From Candidatus Poseidoniales archaeon (GTDB taxonomy: Archaea; Thermoplasmatota; Poseidoniia; Poseidoniales; Thalassarchaeaceae): a DNA stretch of 49,351 nucleotides. A model generated the notes under the pieces. It was not told the origin of the DNA. It saw only the letters and a program-made list of their open reading frames with translations, and searched no databases. Made by a program: the position numbers and the translations under genes. The DNA is taken from the NCBI GenBank assembly GCA_028283505.1, contig JAPOFX010000010.1, forward strand, positions 1-49,351. The letters are read 5' to 3'. Positions 43,043-49,351 of the stretch are shown here, piece by piece. Numbering within the stretch: the stretch's first letter is position 1; the number at the start of each line of letters is the position of its first letter.

Positions 43043-44038
43043 ATGACAAGTTTGGATTCTTTCAATGACAAGCTCTTGGAGGGGACTTCGAGATCATTCT
43101 ACCTCACACTGAATAGACTTCCCAAATCAGTAAAGGGACAAATAGGGCTATTGTACCTTCTAGCGAGAATATCCGATACAATTGCTGACTCCCCTGGAGG
43201 AGGCAAAGAGTACCTACTAGATCTTCTGAGGGAATACAACGAGAGGGCCCAAGGAAGGTCCGAGACTATGCCAGATTTTACGAAACTGTCCGAGTTTCAA
43301 AAAAATCCATCCGAAGCGGCCCTTCTAGTCGGTGCCCATGGTCCAGTCGGCCTTCTTGATCAGTCCTCTGAGGCAGACAAAGAGCTGATTAGAAAATGTC
43401 TGGGCATCATAATTGGAGGACAGGAGCTTGATTTGTTAAGGTTCTCAGGGAACGAAGATGGAGCCATATCATGTCTGAAAAATTACCATGAAATGGATGA
43501 TTATGCGTACAGAGTGGCCGGAAGTGTGGGAGAGTTTTGGACAGAGATGTGCTTGAGCCATGCATTCAAAGTATCAGATTCAGAGAGGAGGGAAATGCTA
43601 GACGCTGGGACAAGATTTGGTAAGGCTCTACAGCTTATTAACATCCTAAGAGACATTCCCGAGGACCTCTCCATAGGTAGATGCTACATTCCCTCTGAAG
43701 ATTTGGGCAGTGTTGGCCTGGTGCCAGAGGATTTACTGGACAAGAGCAATATGGATTCATTCAGGCCGCTTATGAATACATATATCCTGAAAGCTGAGGG
43801 CCACCTCTTAGAGGCAGTCAGATACATCCAGATGCTCCCACACAGGCAATACAGACTACGAGCGGCGTGCATGATTCCAGTTATCATAGGGCAAAGGACT
43901 CTGGAGCTTCTGAAAACAGAAAACGTGCTCGATGGAGATAATAGGGTAAAGGTCTCGAGAAGAGAAATAAGGGGAATAATTCGTAAAGTCGTGCTAAGTA
44001 TTGCGTCAAAGAGGATGTCGAATTCCTTGTTACCCTGA
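43043..44038 (+). CDS. squalene/phytoene synthase family protein (first of two)
   Basis: 331 residues. The two metal-binding aspartate motifs of head-to-head prenyl synthases are ARISDTIADS (near residue 45) and INILRDIPEDL (near 215), with the usual TSRSFYLTL motif near residue 18 and the FGKALQLINIL helix. The sequence leans to the squalene-synthase side (SFYLTLNRLP, followed by a hydrophobic stretch near GQIGLLYLLARISD), but product assignment is open. It is 34 bases after sucD and 92 bases before the second family member. Confidence 0.88.
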   Translation: MTSLDSFNDKLLEGTSRSFYLTLNRLPKSVKGQIGLLYLLARISDTIADSPGGGKEYLLDLLREYNERAQGRSETMPDFTKLSEFQKNPSEAALLVGAHGPVGLLDQSSEADKELIRKCLGIIIGGQELDLLRFSGNEDGAISCLKNYHEMDDYAYRVAGSVGEFWTEMCLSHAFKVSDSERREMLDAGTRFGKALQLINILRDIPEDLSIGRCYIPSEDLGSVGLVPEDLLDKSNMDSFRPLMNTYILKAEGHLLEAVRYIQMLPHRQYRLRAACMIPVIIGQRTLELLKTENVLDGDNRVKVSRREIRGIIRKVVLSIASKRMSNSLLP

Positions 44039-44130
44039 TTCGGTCCTCGGGTGCATGCGATTGAAAGTAAGACAGCACACACAATTTAGGGAGAGGTTCA
44101 ATAGGGCCACTTTGTCGCTTCTAGGAACAG

Positions 44131-45381
44131 ATGTCTGTTCCCGAGGAGAAAGGGCAGTCCCCGGAAGTAGGGTTCGTTTCCGAGAGGAGCGTTTCTCTTA
44201 TCGAACCGGATATTGAAGCGAAGGGAATTGACAGAGTAAGAGAAACCGTTGGAATGACGAAGGAGGCGGTGCGCGCGATCAGCATTACGGCCTTGGAAGC
44301 CGTTAGAGAGGGAGCACTGTTTATGGGCGTGATAGGAACAAGGGGGGAGTTAGTTAACCCATTTGCACACATAGATGCGCCTATTTGGTCAGAGAGTGAG
44401 GTCCCGGAGAGTATCGTAGAGACGGCATACGACTACTGTGAGGAGCTGACAAGGAGGGAAGCTGGTAACTTCTATCACTCGTTCAAGTACCTGCCAGATT
44501 TACAGAGAAGGGCTATCTGTGCATACTATGCGTTCTGCAGGAGAGCTGATGATATAGCGGATGGGGACTATGTTGACTACTTTCCAGGAGGATCCTCGGA
44601 TGATCCTGAATCAGTCGACTACAGAGTAAATATCGAGCGTCTTAGCAGCGGGGATCCCGTGGTTGACAGGACATCTTACAACGAAAAGATGTCACAACTA
44701 TTCTACTACAGAAAGAAGCTCTCTACAGCCTACGAGGACGTCACTTCCACCGATCCAATCTTTATTGCCCTGAAGGACACGGTGAAGAAGTTTGGAATCC
44801 AGCGACAGGAGCTTGATGATATGATCAGCGGTATGGAGGACGATTTCCATAGGAACCGATACGATACCTTCGAGGACCTATATGCATACTGCTACAGAGT
44901 GGCCTCAACAGTAGGATTAGTTTGCATCGAAATCTATGGATATGATGACCCTATGGCCGTTGAGTACGCAGAGGCGTGGGGCATTTACATGCAACTCACC
45001 AACATCTTGAGGGATGTTGCGGAGGACGCTGCAAGAAATCGAATCTATTTGCCAACCGAAGACCTGGCTAGGTTTGGAATCACCCCAGAAGACGTGCTCG
45101 AGGGATCAAAGGTAATAACCCATCCCGGGTGGAAACCGTTTGTCGAGGATTTTATAGAACAAGCTGAGAGATATCGAGAGAGAGCATTCAAGCTACTCCC
45201 GATGCTTGACAAAGCCTCTCGATATTCCCCTGCTGCAATGGCAAAATTCTACGAGTCTATCATGGCCAAGATAAGGAAGAAGGGAGGCGATGTTTTCACT
45301 GAGAGGGTCCAACTATCGAAGTCTGAGAAGATAGCCTTAGCCGGTTATGTCTATGCACGCTACCGATTCCTAGCCATATAG
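44131..45381 (+). CDS. crtB: phytoene synthase (CrtB-like), second family member, N-terminally extended
   Basis: 416 residues. The phytoene-synthase motifs are strong: SFKYLPDLQRRAICAYYAFC, RRADDIADGD, YRVASTVGLVCIEIYGY, QLTNILRDVAEDAARNRIYL followed by PTEDLARFG. About 100 residues precede the catalytic fold; they form an amphipathic, partly helical extension of unknown role. It would make phytoene from two geranylgeranyl diphosphates, the entry to carotenoids and, in rhodopsin-bearing plankton, to retinal. No desaturase is seen in the window. Confidence 0.9.
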   Translation: MSVPEEKGQSPEVGFVSERSVSLIEPDIEAKGIDRVRETVGMTKEAVRAISITALEAVREGALFMGVIGTRGELVNPFAHIDAPIWSESEVPESIVETAYDYCEELTRREAGNFYHSFKYLPDLQRRAICAYYAFCRRADDIADGDYVDYFPGGSSDDPESVDYRVNIERLSSGDPVVDRTSYNEKMSQLFYYRKKLSTAYEDVTSTDPIFIALKDTVKKFGIQRQELDDMISGMEDDFHRNRYDTFEDLYAYCYRVASTVGLVCIEIYGYDDPMAVEYAEAWGIYMQLTNILRDVAEDAARNRIYLPTEDLARFGITPEDVLEGSKVITHPGWKPFVEDFIEQAERYRERAFKLLPMLDKASRYSPAAMAKFYESIMAKIRKKGGDVFTERVQLSKSEKIALAGYVYARYRFLAI

Positions 45382-45444
45382 GAAGGAGTAGCTAAGGCTT
45401 AGTAAATGCAAAGAAGTATTGAGTGGGGAGCGAGAGGGAGTAGT

Positions 45445-47214
45445 ATGAGGGTGGCAGTCCTAGTCGAGGACAGGTGCAAGCCAAACAGTAATGCTTACGC
45501 ATATTTGAAGAAATACTCAGCACTTTGTGAACGGGAATGCATTCAATTTGAGGGGGACAAATGCAAGATTCTAGAGTCAGCGTGTCCGGTTTGTTTCAAT
45601 CGTGCGAGGCACTGCCCAGATGACGCGGTGATTGTAATTAATCTCCCTGAGGAGCTTGATACAGAGATGACGCACTGCTATGGAGAAAACAGCTTCAGAC
45701 TTTTCAGACTACCAGCACCTCGACAAAAACAAGTTGTCGGGATCTTGGGGCCTAACGGAATGGGAAAATCCACCGCTGTTAATCTCCTATCCGGAAGTAT
45801 AAAACCGAATTTGGGTGATTGGCGTAATGGCTCTCCAGATTGGGAAGAGGTTATTCAGGCATTTCCCAGAGGAGAGCTACGGGACTATCTCGCACTATTG
45901 TCCGAAGAAGGCGTTACCATTGCCGTTAAGCCCCAATATATCGACAGGCTTCCCAAGATTTTCGATGGAGAGGTCAGAGAGCTGTTGGACAGAGTAGATG
46001 ATAGAGGGGAAATAACACAATACTCAGAATCCTTGGGAATTGAACATATTCTCTCAAGAAAGCTAGGGTCTCTATCTGGCGGTGAGTTACAGAGAGTTGC
46101 ACTTTGTGCCACACTACTGAAGGAGGCGGATGTGTATTTCTTCGATGAGCCTTCTTCTTACCTGGACATCTATGAAAGAATGAGAATGGTGGGAATCATT
46201 CAAGATTTATCCTCAGAGGGTAAGAGAGTACTGGTCGTAGAGCACGATCTCGCCGTACTAGATGTTCTCTGCGATTTGCTTCATGTTGTATATGGCGAGA
46301 GAGCGGGGTACGGAATTTTCACACCTCCGAGAACCACCAGAACCGCTATCAACGCATATTTAGAGGGTTATCTTCCTGAGGAAAATGTTAGGATTAGGGA
46401 CAAACCCATAAAATTCGTCAGAGGGAGAACCAGAGGGGAAGATATCGGGCTCCCCATCCTGAAATGGGGGGATATGGAGAAGAAGATGGGAGGTTTTCAC
46501 CTCACTACCGGGCAAGGTCAGGTCAGGTCTGCAGAGGTAATCGGTGTTGTCGGACCAAATGCCACGGGAAAGACCACGATGGTGAAAATGATCGCTGGAG
46601 AGCTTGAGCCTGACCAAGGGTGGTGCACGATGGAGGCGTCTGTTTCTTACAAGCCACAACACGTGACGGCTGATTTCGAGGGCAACGTCCAGCTTTGGTT
46701 GGACGTAGAGATTGGTGCGAAGTGGAGGTCGGGAGAGTTCCATACCCAGGTAATTAGGCCGCTTCAGATTGACAAAATACTGGATTTGGAGGCATCCAGA
46801 CTTTCTGGAGGGGAATTACAGGCCGTCAGTATTGCAATTTGCCTGGGGAGAGAAGCCGATCTGTATCTTCTGGATGAACCGAGTGCCCATCTGGATGCTA
46901 ACGCAAGGATGGAGGCAGCCAAGGCGATTCGCAGAACCATGGAAAGTAATGACAAGGCTGCAATGGTAATAGATCACGATATCTACTTCATAGACATAGT
47001 CAGTGACTCATTGTTAGTATTTGAGGGGACTGGTGGAAAGGAGGGGCATGCTATCGGGCCCCTAAGCCTGAGAAAAGGTATGAACAGGTTTCTTTCAGGA
47101 GTGGACGTCACGTTCAGAAGGGATCATGAATCTATGAGGCCGCGTATCAATAAACCTGGGAGTGTGAAGGATAGAGATCAAAAATCGGCCGGAGAGTACT
47201 TTTACTCAGGCTAG
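45445..47214 (+). CDS. ABCE1/Rli1 ribosome-recycling ATPase with altered Fe-S motif
   Basis: 589 residues from ATG 45445; upstream ATG 45406 adds 13 residues without homology. The twin ABC cassettes are complete: GPNGMGKST, LSGGELQRVAL, YFFDEPSSYLD in the first; GPNATGKTT, LSGGELQAVSI, LLDEPSAHLD in the second; the linker INLPEELDTEMTHCYGENSF is typical. The N-terminal ferredoxin part is not. Family members carry CxxxxCxxxCxxxCP and CxxCxxCxxxCP. Here C11 is followed by N, Y and S at the next three positions, and the second motif is C47-x2-C50-x2-R53-x3-C57; C28, C32 and C40 are extra cysteines with new spacing. It splits ribosomes with aPelota/aRF1. Confidence 0.93.
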   Translation: MRVAVLVEDRCKPNSNAYAYLKKYSALCERECIQFEGDKCKILESACPVCFNRARHCPDDAVIVINLPEELDTEMTHCYGENSFRLFRLPAPRQKQVVGILGPNGMGKSTAVNLLSGSIKPNLGDWRNGSPDWEEVIQAFPRGELRDYLALLSEEGVTIAVKPQYIDRLPKIFDGEVRELLDRVDDRGEITQYSESLGIEHILSRKLGSLSGGELQRVALCATLLKEADVYFFDEPSSYLDIYERMRMVGIIQDLSSEGKRVLVVEHDLAVLDVLCDLLHVVYGERAGYGIFTPPRTTRTAINAYLEGYLPEENVRIRDKPIKFVRGRTRGEDIGLPILKWGDMEKKMGGFHLTTGQGQVRSAEVIGVVGPNATGKTTMVKMIAGELEPDQGWCTMEASVSYKPQHVTADFEGNVQLWLDVEIGAKWRSGEFHTQVIRPLQIDKILDLEASRLSGGELQAVSIAICLGREADLYLLDEPSAHLDANARMEAAKAIRRTMESNDKAAMVIDHDIYFIDIVSDSLLVFEGTGGKEGHAIGPLSLRKGMNRFLSGVDVTFRRDHESMRPRINKPGSVKDRDQKSAGEYFYSG

Positions 47215-47240
47215 TATTCCATTGGATTATTGAAGGAGGA

Positions 47241-47768
47241 ATGAGGCGCAAGGATGTGGAAGAGGACGAGAAGGTTGACTCAGATAGTCTCGTAGGCAAT
47301 GAAAATAGTCAAATTGAAGAGCTTGAGATGAAGATTTCTGGGCTTGAGAAGGAATTGCAATACAAAGAAGCAGACTTGGCAAATCTTAGGCAAAAATCAG
47401 CCAAGGATAGGAATGAAGCAATACGGTTTGGTTCATCGTCAATGGCGAGGAAAATCATGCCACTGATCAGTAACATGGAGGCGGCATTGGATCGTTCCAA
47501 AGAGAATGAAAGTGAGGGGCTTTCAGAGGGAGTTAGAATGACTGTTCGCGGACTCAGGACCGCGATGGAGTCAGAGGGGATAATTCCAATAGATTCAATG
47601 GGGAAGGAGTTTGATCCGACGAGAATGGAGGCAATAGGAATGATTCCATCACCTGCTGGTGTGGAGCCGGGGACGGTCGTTGAAGTGGTCGAAGAGGGGT
47701 TCATGATTCATGACAGGGTGTTGAGAGCCTCAAGGGTAATCGTTTCTGAGTCGGCCGAGGACGAGTAG
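47241..47768 (+). CDS. grpE: GrpE, nucleotide exchange factor of DnaK
   Basis: 175 residues. An N-terminal long helix (QIEELEMKISGLEKELQYKE), a helical core (NLRQKSAKDRNEAIRFGSSS), and the C-terminal beta domain: FDPTRMEAIGMIPSPAGVEP, then GTVVEVVEEGFMIHDRVLRA, then SRVIVSE. A GGAGGA ribosome binding site lies six bases before the ATG. dnaK and dnaJ are not in the window, so it is separated from them or they lie elsewhere. Archaeal GrpE is generally considered acquired from bacteria. Confidence 0.93.
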   Translation: MRRKDVEEDEKVDSDSLVGNENSQIEELEMKISGLEKELQYKEADLANLRQKSAKDRNEAIRFGSSSMARKIMPLISNMEAALDRSKENESEGLSEGVRMTVRGLRTAMESEGIIPIDSMGKEFDPTRMEAIGMIPSPAGVEPGTVVEVVEEGFMIHDRVLRASRVIVSESAEDE

Positions 47769-47798
47769 GATTCTCACCAGCGTGGCCATAACATACTA

Positions 47799-47808
47799 TC
47801 TATATATC
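47799..47808 (+). promoter_or_regulatory. putative TATA box of the SGNH hydrolase gene
   Basis: TCTATATATC lies about 25 bases upstream of the GTG at 47830. Because it lies inside the longest possible reading frame, it argues that translation begins at 47830 and not at the upstream GTG 47782. Confidence 0.45.
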
Positions 47809-47829
47809 ACATGGTCACGGGAAATCAAT

Positions 47830-49209
47830 GTGTACGGACGTCCGCTAGCCCCGATTATCATCGTGGTTATGCTTTTCACAACCTCGATGACAAGTGCTGT
47901 TTCTGCGCAAGAGGAGAATGAACCCCTTGAAAGTTACGAGTACCATACCCTCGCCTCACTTGGGGACAGTACGCTTGGCTCGGACCCTACCGGTTACAGG
48001 GGGCCATTCGCCTCTCTCCACGCGGCCAACCTAATGGGCTTGGACTATTATGAGGGCGCAGTGGGAGGTGATCGCTCATGGACTCTAATCGAAGCCGGAA
48101 GACACACCAACATAGCTGAAAATTATGGTGAGGGGACTCTGGTTACGATGATGGTCGGAGCGTGGGACTTTATTGATTCGGATTATCAGATCGTAAACGA
48201 GGACTACTCCTTCATCGACCACCTGGAAGAGAACATTTCAATAATCTTGGATACTCTAACAGAAGCAAACATAGACGTGTTGGTCTGGACACTGCCAAAC
48301 ATGTCATTCCTTCCTTTCCTGACTCAGATTTTCCCGACTGAAAAACATCAGTTCTTCACTGAGGCTAGTTCACTCTGGGCGGACAGACTTTCTCAGATAG
48401 CAGAGGCATACGAAGGAAGAGTTGAGGTTTTTGACTTAATGAGGGCCTCTGACGACCTACTGCAGAACTCAACAGCCAGAACTATCGGGGGGTTTGAAGT
48501 AATATCCCCTCCAGAGATGTGCGATAAAAATTGCATAATGATCGACTCATTACACCCCACCTCGGTCGGCCAGGGGCTACTCGCTAACTATATGATGGAA
48601 GCAATCAACCAAAAATTCCCCTCTCCCAACGGAGACTATCCGCTGCTAACGGAAGACGAGTTGATTTCTTTGACTAACTTTAACTCGACGGAAGAAGAGG
48701 AGGTCAAGACTTTCGTAGAAGGAGACCTAACGGAGGCCTGTTTTGATTGGACGACAACTGGGTACAGAGATATGTACGTCACGATAACAGTCGATGGTGA
48801 GGATGTGGAAATACCCAGCTATGTCGGTTTTAACACAGAGTTGTGCAAGCAATCCACTCACGTCATGTATACTGGCTCGAGGGTGGTTAATGTTGTAACG
48901 GACATCACCAACAACCTCACACTCAATCATTTCTTCGATATTTGGGGGCAAAATCTATCCTCCACCCAGATCATGGATTATGAAGTTGAAGAAGGGGATT
49001 CATTGAAACTGTTTATTGATTTGGTTGAATATGTAGGAGACTGGGGGGATATTCCTATTGAGGGTGTAATCTCGATAGAAATCATTTACACATCGGCTGC
49101 GGAACCAGAAAGTGAGTTATCTGAAGATGAATCCGTACCCGGTTTCCCGATGATTTTAGCTATTGTTTCAATTTTAGGGGCCTTGGTTGTTACAAGGAGA
49201 AGGAGATAA
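47830..49209 (+). CDS. secreted SGNH/GDSL-type hydrolase with PGF-CTERM-like anchor
   Basis: 459 residues from GTG 47830, which gives a proper signal peptide (RPLAPIIIVVMLFTTSMTSA, then VSA). The nucleophile motif is ASLGDSTLGSD; GGDRSWT and the C-terminal DSLHPTSVGQG (DxxH) complete the SGNH set. A beta domain of about 170 residues follows. The C-terminus reads SVPGFPMILAIVSILGALVV followed by basic residues, the tripartite PGF-CTERM signal that archaeosortase A is known to process. Likely a cell-surface esterase or lipase. Longer reading from 47782 is less likely because a TATA box lies within it. Confidence 0.85.
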   Translation: MYGRPLAPIIIVVMLFTTSMTSAVSAQEENEPLESYEYHTLASLGDSTLGSDPTGYRGPFASLHAANLMGLDYYEGAVGGDRSWTLIEAGRHTNIAENYGEGTLVTMMVGAWDFIDSDYQIVNEDYSFIDHLEENISIILDTLTEANIDVLVWTLPNMSFLPFLTQIFPTEKHQFFTEASSLWADRLSQIAEAYEGRVEVFDLMRASDDLLQNSTARTIGGFEVISPPEMCDKNCIMIDSLHPTSVGQGLLANYMMEAINQKFPSPNGDYPLLTEDELISLTNFNSTEEEEVKTFVEGDLTEACFDWTTTGYRDMYVTITVDGEDVEIPSYVGFNTELCKQSTHVMYTGSRVVNVVTDITNNLTLNHFFDIWGQNLSSTQIMDYEVEEGDSLKLFIDLVEYVGDWGDIPIEGVISIEIIYTSAAEPESELSEDESVPGFPMILAIVSILGALVVTRRRR

Positions 49210-49249
49210 GATACTCTGCATTCATATCCGGTCACCCTTTCCGAATATC

Positions 49250-49351
49250 ATGGATATCAACTCTAGAAAATTTTTAGCTACCCTGATTGCGTGTTCAATC
49301 TTGTTGGTAGGGTGCACTGGTGAGTCAGATCAAGGAGCAGAAGATATGTCC
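49250..49351 (+). CDS. lipoprotein, N-terminal part (runs off the right edge)
   Basis: 34 codons remain. The protein starts MDINSRKFLATLIACSILLV followed by GC, a classical lipobox (LVGC), then a polar acidic stretch (TGESDQGAED). A cell-surface lipoprotein such as a binding protein is likely, but the mature part is outside the window, so no function is given. Confidence 0.75.
   Translation, partial: MDINSRKFLATLIACSILLVGCTGESDQGAEDMS

Noticed and set aside
1-49351. CRISPR arrays, insertion sequences, prophage genes or att sites
   Set aside because: No regularly spaced repeats, transposase, integrase or phage structural genes were seen; the AT-rich repeat near 36.9 kb has no associated mobile gene.

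Overview
The window reads as a chromosomal piece of a planktonic euryarchaeon of the Thermoplasmatota side, most likely a Marine Group II archaeon (Candidatus Poseidoniales). This is an inference from gene content, not a database match. Pointers are: an archaeal 16S rRNA gene standing alone and not followed by 23S, archaeal and eukaryote-type ribosomal proteins (L32e, L19e, S4e, an L41e-like peptide), ABCE1, a thermosome, an archaeal-length triosephosphate isomerase, a tRNA-Trp with a box C/D-like intron, and next to these bacterial-looking genes (GrpE, type II glutamine synthetase, two squalene/phytoene synthases, sucCD). Several secreted or anchored proteins have signal peptides and C-terminal membrane anchors.

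Layout. Bases 1-768 are the 5' half of 16S rRNA on the minus strand. Bases 769-1111 hold its probable promoter and a hairpin-rich segment that may be an unannotated RNA. Bases 1112-15508 form one tightly packed minus-strand superoperon: L3-L4-L23-L2-S19-L22-S3-L29-aIF1-Rpp29-S17-L14-L24-S4e-L5-S14-S8-L6-L32e-L19e-L18-S5-L30-L15-SecY. From 15741 the plus strand carries a Hef-like helicase. It meets a minus-strand block: an SdhE/HdrB-like protein, a flavodoxin-SdhB-like fusion, a thermosome subunit and a large surface protein. From 25 to 40 kb lie short units in both orientations: membrane proteins, an aminotransferase, a secreted subtilase, tRNA-Trp, a DUF92 protein, a CPBP protease, a D-amino-acid oxidase, type II glutamine synthetase, tRNA-Ala, a SprT-like protease, tRNA-Arg, the L41e-like peptide, TPI and a sugar-nucleotidyltransferase. 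From 40.8 kb to the end the plus strand carries sucCD, two squalene/phytoene synthases, ABCE1, GrpE, an SGNH hydrolase with a PGF-CTERM-like tail and the start of a lipoprotein.

The most interesting signal is a run of proteins built on iron-sulphur or thiol folds whose ligand cysteines are missing or rearranged. The gene pair at 17529-20044 has the sdhB-sdhE order of archaeal succinate dehydrogenases. The SdhB part has none of the usual Fe-S cysteines and is fused to an N-terminal flavodoxin; the SdhE/HdrB part keeps about three of ten. ABCE1 at 45445-47214 lacks the standard eight-cysteine ferredoxin pattern. A 779-residue membrane protein has a TlpA-like domain with no CxxC. Together they suggest Fe-S-sparing rewiring, possibly an adaptation to iron-poor, oxygen-rich water.

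Second, the initiation fidelity factor aIF1 lies between L29 and Rpp29 with no ATG, GTG or TTG start. It appears to begin at AUA four bases after a strong ribosome binding site. This recalls the AUU start of bacterial infC and the poor-context AUG of eukaryotic eIF1, both used for autoregulation. Other points are a SAP domain fused to L32e, a SecY with about 130 extra N-terminal residues holding four membrane segments, the structured RNA candidate upstream of 16S, and an AT-only inverted repeat near 36.9 kb.
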